64,000 nucleotides of DNA from assembly GCA_028673005.1 (NCBI GenBank), contig CM054117.1, forward strand, positions 55,472,370 through 55,536,369, written 5' to 3'. Position 1 is the first letter of the stretch. Each line of letters starts with the position of its first letter. The stretch comes from Tanypteryx hageni. Lineage: Eukaryota; Arthropoda; Insecta; Odonata; Petaluridae. The translations under genes were made by a program, and so were the position numbers. Under the pieces are notes generated by a model, which did not search any database, had not been told where the DNA came from, and worked only from the letters and a program-made list of their open reading frames with translations. This document shows, piece after piece, positions 1 to 14,400 of the stretch.

Positions 1-1485
1 AAGTGAACCTACCTACTCACAAAGGATGACTGGGATCCATGGATTTCACCTCAGGTCCTCTCCTTGTAAGAGGTGACTTATGTAAACACTTGAATTTAAA
101 TTTGTGGAAAGAAAAATATCATTAAAGTGTTACATGAATATAATATGATTATCATTTATATAATCATTATTCCACTATCTTTAAAGAGACATGACAAAAA
201 AATTGTCCCTATTGGATCAGTAGAAACCAAGATATAATGTTTTAAGTTTAAAAAGAGATAAAAACTTCGGTTTCAGAAAGCTTCTCTAACTTTAAATGAT
301 TTTCCCAAATTAAAAAAAAATTATAATGTGCATAATCAGATTCAGATGAAATTTACTACAATTGGGCATCATAATTTCACTTAAATGATAATGTCACCAT
401 AATCATGACAGTTCTTTAGCAGTCAGTTGTCGTGAGACTCTGTCTTCAATTCAAATGTGAAAAATCCATTTGTGTGACAGAGGAATCTGATTGTTTCACG
501 TCAGATTTTTTTCCCATCTGGCCTCGCATGAGAAAAAATCATTTGTGTGACTGTAGCCTAAGGATTGCGATAGTAACCACCTTGCATTAAATCAAGGTGG
601 GTTTTTAATGAATTGGTTAAAAATTTATCACATTAAATCCAGGTAAAACACTAAATTGAGGAACATAAATTCAAAAAAACAATACATTGCTTAAACGGGG
701 TTTTTGACAGAACTGCAAAAACATAAACTAAATGCGGGGCTCTTAAATCAGAGTTTCACTGTATTTTGTTTCTCCTTCTATTTGTGTTGTTTTATGTGTG
801 ATGTAGAGTTTATTAATGCATACCATTTATTCTCTGCTTTTGTGCACGTAATTTGAGAGTGATTTACCATTTATTTTCTAAATTACTGGATATCTTATGG
901 GAAATATGATTTAGTTCCTAATTGAAATGTTAAAGGAGGTTGTTGTTGTTGAGTTAATAAAGTATTATAACTAATTGTGATGTTGCTTTTGGTTTTAATC
1001 ATCATTAATACTTCGACAAGAAACAAGGTCTTCAATTTGTAAGTGCATTTTAAACATGGTCACCAGTCTCAAATTATAGTTTCATCAGTCAGCTTCTTCC
1101 AGAATTAACATAGGAATGGATTTGGCCAGCAATTAACTATTAATCAGTGTAAATCTGCACTCCTGTGCAAATTGGGTATGACTTGGCAAATAATTGTATA
1201 ATTTTCCCTAAAGAGACTGATATTAGTAGTTTTCCCCATCAAATAAGCTTAAATAATTAATTTGCATTTAATTGCATTGGCCAGTATTCTATAATGATTA
1301 TAATATCCAAATCTTGTTGATAATTAAATCTAATTATTCCTGGTAAACAGGTGAAGTACATATATGATTAACTTATAGCTCTTTTTTACAAGTTCTTATG
1401 AAAATTATATAATTTTTGAACCCTGTTCTACAATGCTGGAAGAGCATGTTTTGCATTACATATTAGATGTAATTAAATATTTTTA
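1..1485. other. IDE intron, no gene recognised
   Basis: AT-rich intron. The only hint of structure is at about 690-761, where gcggggctcttaaatc ending gtttcactg|ta resembles the right end of a pogo-type element; no matching left end was found. Confidence 0.4.
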
Positions 1486-2332
1486 CTTTCTCCATACATA
1501 GTATAGATGGATTTTTTGTTGTTGCTCTAACTCAAAAACTATTACTCAGATCAACGTTAAATTTTATATTTGACATTTTTGTTAAAATAACGCGTTGATT
1601 AGTTTTTGGTGGGAATCAATCAACCAGAAGTCGGTGTTTACTTTTGTCACATCCGTTTTTTTACTTTCTCCATACGTAGTATAGAGGAAAGTATTGTTTT
1701 CATGAAAAAAATCGATTTCGTGATTTCAACAGAAATACACGTTTTGAGGTACCCTGAACACGTTTGACCATTTTCTCAATGATGTCTTTGTGTGTGACTA
1801 TTAATCAGGTCAATGCTAAATTTTATATTTAACATTTTTATGACAGTAACAAGAACTGATTAGTTTTTAGTAAACATCGGTCAACCGAAAGTGGGTGTTT
1901 AATCTTGTCATCCGTTTTTTTAATAATATTTGCTTTAATATTCGATTAATGTAATACAATATTGGAATAAATGTTGTAGAAAATTTAATTTTCTACAACC
2001 TTTGTTTGAAACATTTTCCCATATAATGCATTGTTTAAGAGATATTTTAAAAACTAATTTTTTAGCTGCCACCACCTACCAGCGACTATTGTTAACAATT
2101 GACATATATCCTCGATTCTAAGATGCACTTTTTTTACTTTTTAATGTCTCTGAAATCAGAGTGCATCTTCATTCGATTCAATCTGTAGTATATATTTTTT
2201 TTAAAGCTATTTCTAAATCAAGGGTGTCTTACAATCGATGGCGTCTTAGAATCAAGGAATTACGGTATTTGGAATTTATAGAAATATTACTGGTATGGAG
2301 AAAGTCGTGGTCGCCACATCAGATTTTTTAAG
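1486..2332 (+). repeat. Dispersed repeat family TTTACTTTCTCCATAC, copies A0 and A
   Basis: A short partial copy (1486-1660) and a longer copy (about 1662-2332). The unit begins TTTACTTTCTCCATACGTAG and ends near GTATGGAGAAAGT plus GGCCACATCAGATTTTTT, so ACTTTCTCCATAC is inverted at its ends. Other copies: 31528-32228 (+), 58765-59490 (-), 59495-59790 (-, partial) and a fragment at 32590. No ORF. Confidence 0.6.
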
Positions 2333-2417
2333 AAAATTATCCATGTGTTGATTGTGCAAATGTTTATAAAACATTTTCCTTGGCTGATCAGTAATTCACA
2401 ATCCTGTTTTCTTTCAG

Positions 2418-5400
2418 TCCACTGGCCTACTTGGATCCATTACATAGCAACATGATGCACATGTTTGTGCGTTTATTTAAAGATGCCCTAAACGAGTATG
2501 CATATGCTGCTGAGTTGGCTGGGCTGAAATGGGAACTCAACAACACAAAATATGGAATGATTGTTAGTATTATCAGTACTTCTATACATTGTTGTATCGA
2601 AAATGATCTCATAGTTGAGGATTTTATTTTTTTATGGTCTCAATTGATTCAGGTGTCACACTATAGAAAGCTATTGTAAAACAAAATGAAGTTGCATAAT
2701 GCCCACTAATTAGAGTGGAAATTGTGCAACTTTATTGTGCATTTTATGCATTTATTATTATTTAATTTCATATTTATCCCAAAAATGTATCAGTTTTAGG
2801 TTGTAGTAGTGTTCCCAAGTCTATTATTTCATATTTTTGTTGAAATCTGGGGAGGCTCTGCTTTCCTTCGGCCTTCAATCTCCTCATTACCCTTGCTTCA
2901 CTCACTCTGACTTCCTCGGTTCTTTGCATCTCACCTAGGGGTTGTTCATTTTTAGCCTACTTTCCAAAAAATGGAAAGTAGTCTTATGAGATCGCCTTGG
3001 TGTTTGTGTGTGTGTGTCCCACTAACATCTTCCTCATGAATTAGCCGATTTCAACTAAATTTAGTACATAGAATATGCACATATATTGATGACCAAAATG
3101 ACATACAGTAAAACCCCTTATTTACACTTTTCTACGGATCTGGGAAAAAAAGTGTAAATTGCGGGAAAGTGCAAATTGAGGGAAAAGAAAAAATAGCTAA
3201 ACTGATTTTACTTTTAAACTCGCTCGTTTGTTACAGTAAGACTAACAATAAAATCAGTGCTAAAAGAGCTATGTTTATAAAAAGTATATCTATTGATTCA
3301 TTTATTTAACAAGCACACATTTTCAATAATAATAATATTAAAATATGTGTCGAATTAAAATGCTAGTATGTATAGTATGCTTGGGTTTCCATTACATTCC
3401 CCACATTACATTTGTCTGGAAAATTGTACATAGACATAGGTATATTTATTTCAGGTACATCATACTTTTTTGAAGCTTGAGTATTGTTCGTTTTTTCCAC
3501 CCTTGAGCTATGTCATAACTTCGTTAGATTCCTCTGTTAACCTGGGATTTGGAAGAACCTTTTTTCTCAAAATGATCAACATCCTTTTTGTCATTCATTG
3601 TGAAAATAACGGATGGGTAAAAACTTGCTAAGGTAGATACAAAGAATATGCTGATGCACTGATAGCTACAATTCCATGACTAATGAGTTCAGCCGCCGAC
3701 TGAACTTGATCTATTCTCACCTCAGATGCTTTTCAGGTACATGGTAACATGTACACCTAATGTGTCTACAATGTATCAAGTATCTTGTATCTTGTAAACA
3801 GACGTGCGGAATGTACGGTGATTTTTTGAAACGCGATCTTACGATCTTTTAAAATCACTAGTACTCAAATATAATGCGGGGGCTACTTTTAAAATTTCAT
3901 TTTTTGAAGAAAAAAACTGCGTTATATTCAGGACAATATGGTAATTTAAATTACATCAAATTACAAATTAACTTAAATTTTATTACAAATTGTGAGAGCC
4001 AAGGGGCAGAATTTGAGTGGAAAGGATTAAAACATCACAGCGCCAAACTTGAACATCTTTTCAATAGCATTCATATGAGGATAATTCAAAAAGGAAGGTT
4101 CCCTATTTTTTTATTTAAATAAAAAACAACAGAGTAACTCATGAGGGTAAGATACAGTCTCGTATTAGCTTTACTTCTCCACATAGTCACCAAGTCCTTC
4201 ATGGAAAAAAATGCATCCTGGGCATGTAACAATTTTTTGACTTCATTTTGAACATCTTCATTGGAGTGGAAGTGCTGATCTCTGAGGTGCTTTTTCGATT
4301 TTGGATAGAGATGGAAATCTGAAGGCGCCAAATCAGGACTGTATCAGGATTTCCCAGTCCCAGGAGTTCAAGAGATTCAAGGTTGCAGCAGCAGTGTGAG
4401 GTCAAGCATTGTCTTGCAAAAGAAGAAGTCCTTCAGTCAACAACCCTGCTCTCCTGTGCTGAATAGCCTCCTTGAGTCTCTTTAGAGTTTCCTGATAAAC
4501 AGCTGCATTTATTGTTGAACCAGGAGGTGTGAAATCAACCAAAAGAACTCCATGAACGTCCCAGAAAACAGTTGCCATCATTTTCCTTGGGCTCACTGTC
4601 TTGAACTTCTTTTTGGCTGGAGAGTGAGGATGCTTCTAGTTCATCAAATCAACCTTACTCTCTGGGGTGTAGTGGAATACCCAAGTCTCATTTTCTGTAA
4701 CAATTCTGCTTAGAATGCTTCACCATGCTCCTCATAACGCTGAAGAAGCATCAGCGATGACCCCATGCGTGTCTTTTTGTGTTCATCAGTCAGTTGACAG
4801 AGAACCCACCTGCTGCAGACTTTTCTGTAGCAGAGATGCTCATGAACAACGTTCTAAATGGTGTCTCATGAAAGATTAAACCATATTTCCTATTGAGCAA
4901 TACTCACACATCTGTCTGCTTGCACTGCTGCATCAATGTCCTGAACATGATCAGCAGACATGGACAGCCAACCACTCCTTTGTTCATCCATCACATTCAC
5001 TCGACCACTATCAAACTCCCTGCACCATTTATGCACATGTTGTATTGTCATCACATTAGTACAATACCCTGCCACTAGCTTAGGATGAATTTCAACAGGT
5101 GGAACTTTTGTTGCCCATAAAAAACAAATGACAGAACGCACTTCTTCTTTCATCCACTCTTTCAGTACAGTCGCCATCTTAAAATTACTGCTGTGTCTGT
5201 TCACGTCTTCTGAGGTAGTGACTATGACTGCTCTCTAGTGATGAATGTATGTACTAACTGAACCCTTGCTTGCCAACTCAATACAGGAATCCTTTTGGCG
5301 GGAATAAAATAGGGAACCTTACTTTTTGAATTACCCTCGTACTTGGTTCAAAGAGTAAATAGCATAAATAGTATTTCCATATCTTTGTGCACTGTTTATG

Positions 5401-8400
5401 CTCTGCTGGTGTGATTTACTTTTGAGGTTTTGAAGTTTTCACCCAAAAGAGTTTATATGTATTTCCGTCTCTAAATACACTGTCCCTGAGTAGCATCTGT
5501 TAAAGCGAATACCACGAGTTCTGTTTTGAAAAGAAAGTTCGGATTTTTTTGCAAAGCTAAGTTGAAAATCATTAAAAACTGTTGGGAATTGCATGCTAAA
5601 TTGTTTTTAAAAAACTGGAAATTCTAACGTAAAATGGCACGAATAGCGGGAAAACTTAAAATGAAATAACATAAATACAGGGTTTTACTTACATTGGAAT
5701 CATAGGAAAATTAATGGGACCCATATAAAATGTTGTAAATAGTGGGAAAACGTACATTCCGATTACTTAAATACGGGGTTTTACTGTATGTGGACTGGAT
5801 CGACTCAGCAGGGGTGTCATAATTGCAAAGTTGTGACGGGCTAGGGTTTCTCGGAGAGGAAAGGGCACAAATGAAAGTTACACGTAAGAACACAAACACC
5901 TTTAATCGCCTGGGGCGCACACTACACTGCGTAAGCTTCCACAAGAGAGGAGAGAACTGACGCGCACCCTGTTGGCTGCGCGCAAAAACAAAATAAAATG
6001 AACAGCAAAGTCCGTTATCGGTCTGGTCTCGTTACAAAGTTAAATTTTTCAGTAATTGTGAATTTGGAAGGAATTGGTCAAACCGATTTCAACGAAATTT
6101 TGTACAAAGTAGGCGTGCAACATAAAATAACAAAATCAGAATTTTCAGTATAGAGATAGAAAGCAGGGCTGCCACAATACAAGGAATAAAAAAATTATTT
6201 TTACATGTGTTTGTGTTGAACTGTCCGCATTGATTTTATCCAAATTTAATACTTATAATATGCGCTTTTATACAAAACCATATTAGCATATTTAACCTGA
6301 ATCAGCCAAACAGGAGTGCCACAATTACAAATTAACTCTTTCAGTAAATAAGGATTTGGATGTGGCTGAATGAATTTCAATTAAATTGTGTATATAAGAT
6401 TTGTACAACATATCATAATGAAATCAAGTTGTTTAAAGTGGAGCTAATGAGCAGGGCTACCACAGTAAAAAATTAAATAATATTTCTTTTACACATACCT
6501 ATTTCTAGAGAACTGAACTAAAGGATTTTAACCAAATATAGTATATTTAGTATTCATATAAATAAATCACCAATATATTATATTTAAACCGGGTCAACTA
6601 AACAGGGCCACCAAGGTTAGAATTTTTCTGTAACTATGTAGTTGAAAGGTATTGGCTGAACAGAATTCAAAGAAATTTCATGTAGGGTGAGTATAGAATG
6701 AGAAAACAAGATGAATGTTTAGAACAGATCAAAAAAGCAGGGCTACCACAATATAAAGAAAAATAATTTTCTGATTTCAAAGCTAGTACATTAGTATACG
6801 ATTATACTGCGACGAATTTGACGAAAAGCACTTCTGTACCACGGGAAACCTGTGTACACCCCTACTTATTATATATTAAAATTGTATTGAAAGTAGGCGG
6901 ATTAGTTCTTTCCAGAACTACTTGTTATATGTGTATATAAAGGAGAGGTTTAAACATTACCTGTGAGGCACTCTTTCTAGTTCATTTTCCATTTTGAAGG
7001 CAAAAGTTGCATGTAGCCACTCTTTGCCATTTTATCTAACCTAGTCTAAGATGATGTTTTTGACACAGTTCAGTCCATTCAGTTTGTTTTGAATTTGATG
7101 TGATTTCATCTCTTCTCAGAGACAATGCAACTTACAATTAACCAACTGAATAATGGGCAGTGGATGTAATACCGGCCATGAATGAAAAAAAGGCAGTTGA
7201 TTGATATTAAAATACCATAAAAACTCTGGCCTTGTGATATCTCTGCTTACATTAGTATGTTATGGTTTTCCATGATGTTTAATAACCTTAAGTCCAGAAA
7301 ATTCCCCTTAATACAAATTAAGCATTTTAATGTAAAAATCTTGTATGATGAAATTAAAGGTATTAATTGTTTATATGGAACTAGCGTGGGATATTACTGC
7401 TCAGGCTACAACATACTCCAACTCGCCCTCCCAGGTTGGGTAAGTTAGTTAAAGTGTTTTGGTTTCTTCCCACATTCACTGTCCCACTCCCCTGAGAGGA
7501 GCGGCACAGTGAACGTAGGAAGAAACCAAAAACACTTTAACTAACTTACCCAACCCAGTCGCATCCTGTGTGCTTATTCTTTTTTCCTGCAGCTAACCTC
7601 CATGCAGTTCCGTATCTCGCCACTTCATTCTGATATGGTGCTGCATATATTAACCTAGGTGGGTGGCAGATAACAGACAAGACCCGTTATATTTGATTGA
7701 ATGGGAGTTACATACTGAGGCTAAATTTATTCCAAATGAACTTTTATCCATTAAATTCAAACTATAAATATAATATTGTTTATTTATTGATTTATTTAGA
7801 CAAAAACGACTACCTGATAAGGCCTGTTGTCTCTAGTATCTACACTCCAGCTCATAAACTCACTTTTAAACTCAATATATTTCTTCAAAACTATTCCCAA
7901 TTTGCAAAGCACTTTTTGGATTTTAACCATATCAGCTTTTTTACCACAGAATACTAGATGCCCTAGAGCAGGGGTCGGCAACCTTTTCACCTACGAGGGC
8001 ACAATTTATATTACTGAGGACGTGAAGGGCGCATAAGCAAGATCAGTTGATATCTCTCTGTATCAGTGGTCGGCAACCTCTTTATCTATGAGGGCTCAAC
8101 TTTAATTATTGTGGGCATGAAGTGAAGTAACAGTAGTAGATGTGTACCAATATTTATTAAAATGATATTTTTGTATATATAAGAGAAAAAATCTTAAAGA
8201 ATTTATTATGAAAACATGAAAAATAAATCAATGTGACTGCAGATCTTCAGCCAACTTGCCGTAATTTGACACATAACTCGAGATACCTGATCTTAGGCAG
8301 TTGTCTAAATTGTCATCGGTGAGTCTCGATCGGTACTTGGATTTCAAGTGTTTCATGCTTGAAAAAATGGACTCGCAAGTGTATGTTGAAGCACAATAAG

Positions 8401-11400
8401 AATATATTTTTAGGGCACATTTTCTTAATAATGGATAGCGATTTTCGTCAACTAAATTCCAAAAGTATTCATCATTTTTATGTGACCTTAAAATAACATC
8501 ATTCTGCATATTTATTATTTCCATTTCTTTTTAGGGCACATTTTCTTAATAATGGATAGCGATTTTCGTCAACTAAATTCCAAAAGTATTCATCATTTTT
8601 ATGTGACCTTAAAATAACATCATTCTGCATATTTATTATTTCCATTTCTAAGTCCTCAGTGTTAACGATATTAAAGTAAGTTCCAATATTAACAGACATA
8701 TCATTGTCCATAAAATTGAACGGATTAGCAAAGAAGGTTATTATTGGTTCTACTTCAGAAAACTGACGAAACCTAAAATTAAATTCCTTCAGGAGAGTTT
8801 CAATGTGTTGTGAAAATGGTTCAGTGGTAACATTTTCATCAGTCAGACTCAATAATATATTTTAAATTCGGGAAATGTGATAATGAATTTCTCTATAGGT
8901 GAGACTTCCACAATGCCAATTTACATTTGAATGCATCTACTGCACTTATCATTTTTGCAATGTGTTGATTTTTCCCTTGCATCTCCATATTCAGTTCGTT
9001 CAATTTTATAGTTATATCAACAAGAAATCCGAAATCCATCAACCAAGCTTTGTCATCCAACTGTGCATAATATTCATTTCTTGACGTGAGAAATTCCTTT
9101 ACCTCCTTTATGAGATTTATAAACCTGACAAGTTATTTGCCTCTGCTGAGCCATCTAACTTCGGTATGTAAAAGGAGATCATCGAATTCGGCATCTTCAC
9201 CTTGTAAAAGCAGTTTAAACAATCGGTGTTGCATTGGTACGGCTCTTATGGAATTTATTATTTTTGTTACTGTTTTCATGACGTTGAAACTGAAGAACTT
9301 TTACACATAACATTTCTTGGTGTCTAATGCAGTGATATGAAATAAATTTTGGAAAGAGAGGGTCTTCTTTACATAGCACAATAAATCCATTGTCATCGAA
9401 GGTGCACCATCTGTAGTAATTGTGGTCAACTTCATTAATGGTATATTACATTCTTGGACATATTTTTTAAAAAGTGAAAAAATGTCTTCACCTCTTGTTC
9501 GTTCCTTTAATGGAAAAATTTTAAGAAATTCTACGTTTCCTGAAAAATCATTAAACACCATCTTCACAACCATAGCCAATTGAGAGTGTCTGATATGTCT
9601 GTTGACTCATCCAGTTGCAACGAGAAGAAAATACATTTTAGTAAATAATTTGCCAACTCTTTCTCCATATTGGTTGCAATGACTTCAATTCTTCTTGTAA
9701 CTGTTCTTGCTGATAACTGAGTCATGTCGATTGCTGAGGTAATTTCATTTTTATTTTTTAAATTTTCGAAAAGTGAGTCAGCAATTGCTAACATAGATTC
9801 TTTTACAATCTCGCCATCTTCAAAAGGCTTTTTCCTCTTGGCCAACAAATGCGAAATTTTAAGTGATGCAATCGTTGCTCTTTTTGTTTGCTGCACTGGT
9901 CTGGTAAAAATGCTCTGCTGTTTAGTTAAAATAGATTTCATATCAGAAATTTTCTTTTTCCTGATCTCAGAGTTTAAAGAATAACTAGTATTGAAATTTC
10001 CGTGGACCGTATTAAAATGTCTTTCAACATTACTTTTTGAAAAAGCGACGCAAGCATTGCACAATAAACAAACACACCTTTCAAATCAATAAAACAGAAT
10101 TGTTCTTCCCAATCAACATTGAAGTATTATGTCCTTTGCCTTTTATTACTCATAATGGGAATGAAATTTTCTACAAATGAATTAATCAACACAACACACT
10201 GAATATCGGGGAAATAACAGAAATATTGTGAATTGTTGGTCAATTTAAATTGATTTATGTTTAACTGATGAAGAGGGAAATGAGCTATCACTGGCTGTTA
10301 TTGTAAGAGACGAAGAAAAATCTCCCAAACCCTGTACTTTGTACACTAAGCGAAGAACGGAACTCCAAAACCAACGACTCACAACAATAACTCGAGCCAA
10401 GTTATGCTGCAAGATGGAGGACAGAACTCCGAAACCAACGACTTTTGACAAGAACTTGGGAGTTTCACGCGACATAGGGAATAGTTTTCCCATATCGAGC
10501 ACCTACCTCCAAATAGCCTGAACCGGCTAACGGAGCTATAGTACACGACAGGTTGAGAACAAGGATCTCAGTTAGCCTTGCACCCGTAATAGAGATTGAA
10601 GGCGACAGGACACCTTCACCTAGCATAAACTAGGGCGGAGAATTCCCTATCTTTTCGTACTATTCGTACGCGAATGCTCCTGTGAAGGATGTATTTATAC
10701 TAGGGAAGGGTAGGGAGAAGGGAAAGGGACGTGGATAAACAAGAGAGGGGTAACGGAGGAGTCATTGTGAAAAGAACTCTGTTAATGACAACAATGTCTT
10801 TATCCAACAATGTATGCCCACATTCTGTTCGCTTATAAGTCCTGACCTTGACGATGTTATTTTGTAACAGATATATGATTCGGCTTGGTGTGATGTAAGA
10901 TTAAGATGTTGGTTACAAAGTTCTATTCTTCATCTTGTTCCGCAACTTATTGGTCTTCTGAGAGTTTTCCGTAATTGTTTAACTTGAGTTCTCTTTTTGG
11001 CTGGTGGGCGACACGCAAATGTCTTGCGGGAGCCATGGTGCCCGCGGTCGCCACGTTGCGGACCTCTGCCCTAGAGGATTTAGAAATTATCAATTGTAAT
11101 TTAAAGAATTCGTTACTCATGAATAAATTTTTCTTTCAAAATCATCCTCCTCTGTTATCTCTACCCAATGATTTTGTATATATTTTTCAACTTTTGACAT
11201 TAATTTTTCCTTCCTCTCTTGATTTCACTTTTCTTAACAGTCACTCAAACTACCATCCAATTGCCTTCCCTAATGTCTTGTTAACTCTCCCTTTCTTCTT
11301 CCCCTACTTTCTTCCTTCCTATTTATTGAATTGTTGGAACCATTTTGTCACCTGATGATGCTACAATTTTACTGAAACTGGTCGTACCTGTAATGAAATC

Positions 11401-14400
11401 TTTTCATGGAAGTTATAGAGTTACTTTTTCTGTGATTATGATGCATAAATTCTACAATGTGAATTCCATCAATGTAGTTGCTCATATTTGAAAGTGTTTT
11501 AACTTTTAATTAAATTAAATTTTTATTTACTAGCTTGGTGTGGTTGGATATAACAGCAAGCAACATGTATTATTGGACAAGATCATAGAAAAGATGACCA
11601 ACTTTCAAATTGACCCAAAGAGATTCGCTATATTGAAAGAAAATGTAAGTTTACTGTAATTGCAGAATCTATACTCGGATGTAGAATGTTTTATTTTTTC
11701 AATGTTTATGTATTTGTTTCATTTTCCCTTCTTTGTTTTCCAAATTTCAAAATGGATTTGGAACTTTGAAAATATTGTAATTTTTATTTTCATTGATACA
11801 TATCATGTAAAGTTAAGTATTACAGTTAGATTGTTTTTAAACATGAATCTAATTTATTGTTTTTTTTACAATCTGTAGTATATCAGGAGTTTGAAAAACT
11901 TTGAAGCAGAGCAGCCATACCAGCATGCCGTCTATTACTTAGCTGTGCTTTTGGTTGAGCAAGCTTGGACAAAAGTGGAATTGTTGGCAGCAACTGAGGG
12001 TTGGATATGAAAAATAAAAATTTTCTTTCAAACAATAAACTTGCTTAATAAACTTTTTTTAATTCATTGATTCTTTTCTAAGTAGTTTTATGGTAATTTT
12101 AGTTAAGATCGCTGTTGATAAATTATGTTTATGGGCATTTAACTCATAGATTTATTTAAAAATATAATTCGGTTTACTGCACCCTTGTCAGTTATGGATT
12201 TTATGGGAAAAATTATTTTGTCTTTTTATCTAACATAAAAAATATAATTAAAATTTGGGAAGAGAATGATATGTAAATAATTTTATAGATGAGGAGTAAT
12301 AACCTTTTTTGCCAGAAATGTCATGTTATTAACTTGATTGCTCATAACCAGTTTTTAAACATGTAATGAAAATAGTTTTACAGATACTTAGTTTTTTAAT
12401 TGTGTTAATGTTTTTATTTTGTCATTTTGAAAATACATTTTGTTTGTTTGCAGAGCTTACTATGGAAAGAGTTGCAGCATTTATACCACAGATTTTATCC
12501 AACATGCACATTGAATGTTTTATTCATGGAAATGTTAACAAGGCTGTAAGTTTGGTTTCATTTTGTCATAATTATTCAAATACGAAAAAATGTTTTCTAA
12601 AACTGAATAAAATCCATCACATTTCCTGTAAAGCATGCTTATATTTAATATTTCCAATTTTTATGAAAATAGTGTAATTGCCCATCAGATGTGACAGATA
12701 TATACAAATTAAGTATTAAAATTAAGGTACTTCACATTCTTCCTCCTTTCCTTCTTCCTCCATTCTCTCCCCTTCTCTCCTTCTCTGGAAAAATCAACTT
12801 CCCAGTCTGTCTCACCCTAATAAGGAACATTATATATATACATATATATATACATTATCTACTTCTCCATCTTTCTCTGTCTTTCCCCTTTCTCTCCTGT
12901 TTTTCTTCCTTTCAGGCTTTCCTTACGCATATATAGTAGAAGGATTGAGACAACAATAAAATCTTGAGGTTTAACAATGACACGGTCAGCAGGGCAACAT
13001 ATTGTTAAAAAGCTTAAATTTTCTAATAAATATGATTTAAACATATTACTTGAGCTATTTCAAATAATATGCAAAATGTGACAATAAGAATAAGAGACAG
13101 TATTTATTTTTCTTTAAAATGGTCCAGATCCAATGATCTTAGGTCAATTCTTTCTAATTTTAATTTGCAGAAGAGTAAAAGCCTGTAAGTCGCAAAATCG
13201 ATTTTTATGTGTAATCTTATGGGAAATACAAATTATTTACTGGAGTCGAATCCGGATCTTTTTGGGGGATTTTTTCATAAATGGCTTTTGCTATAAGAAT
13301 CAAATATTCCTACCAAATTTCAATCTTCTATCTACTTGGAGAATTTGTTAAAAATAGCATTATCATAAATAATTCATATTAGTCCAGAGTGACCAGATTT
13401 CTTAGCTCATTATTTAAAGAGATTTATTTAATTTTGTATTTCTCACAATAAATTAAATCAGAGGTGTTAGATTCTTGAAAACTTGGCAATTTGGTGTAGT
13501 ATTGCCCTCAAAATAATTTAATATATTTTCATTCAGAATCTTATAGTAATGTTATGTTTCTATACACTGAATTTAATGTGTATGCATTTTATTTAAATAG
13601 AAAGCCTTGGAACTAATCCACCTTGTGGAGGAGCGGCTAAGCTCGTCTGTGACCATATGACCATTACTGCCCCGCCAGCTGCTTCGAAATAGAGAGCTCC
13701 AGCTGGTGGATGGTTAGTCTCTTAATTCGTTTATAGTAAGGTAAACCAAGAAATAAAGGAACAGGAGCTAAATAAGCCAATAACTTAAGTAGTCAATTAT
13801 CCCTGTATGATTAAGCAATTTTCTGGAAATTTTTGCTATTTGTTATTTTGTATGGGAGATGTTATTAAAAAATATAAAGAAAAATTTTTAAATTATTTAA
13901 TTTTAATCAAAGTGATTGACATAAACAAAACTCCAATTGTTGGTTCTTGAAATAATACTAATCCAAATCTATGGTCATTTATTCCTGGTTGATAGTGTTT
14001 GTGTACTACTGGTATAATTTTTTTCCTGCCATACTAGAACATGCAGAAAATTGCTAGAATGATTTTGCTCTGAGTAGTTCATGCTGGGAGAATTTTAGGT
14101 TGATAGCATATTGATTACAGGATAATGTAGGGTACTTATTTTGATTAAATGTTCAAACTAATTTTAAATAGTAACTAACATTTTTTTATCTTCATTGAAT
14201 GTATTATAATTTTAGCATTCATTTAAATGGTTTCTGTTCTAAGTACTTTGGGAATTGCTTAAAAAACAATTTTAGAATCTTTTGAATGAATTAAATCAAT
14301 GTTACACTCACCATCACTGTGAAAGATCTCAGAACTTGCATGTATAATTGCTGAAAGGTCTGAAAATTGTTTCTGCAATAACAGATATTTTGAGCTGTTG

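Larger units (their letters stand above)
2955..6898. repeat. Array of ~145-bp degenerate tandem repeats with GCCTACTTTC ends
   Basis: The landmark CAGGG(C/T)xxCCA recurs at about 5809, 6163, 6309, 6452, 6602 and 6733, spaced 131-150 bp once a solo LTR is subtracted. Units alternate between two types, so the true unit may be a ~290-bp dimer. The region opens with GCCTACTTTCC (2955) and closes with GAAAGTAGGC (6889-6898), an inverted pair, so it may be one mobile element. It is split by the insertions at 3106-5786 and 5832-6036. Confidence 0.5.

Noticed and set aside
1..60. Additional upstream IDE exon at the window edge
   Set aside because: No frame matches the IDE sequence expected before SPLAYLDP.
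13658..13660. TGA as a selenocysteine codon in IDE
   Set aside because: IDE is not a selenoprotein family, the aligned position is Lys/Arg, and I saw no SECIS-like element in the 3' region.
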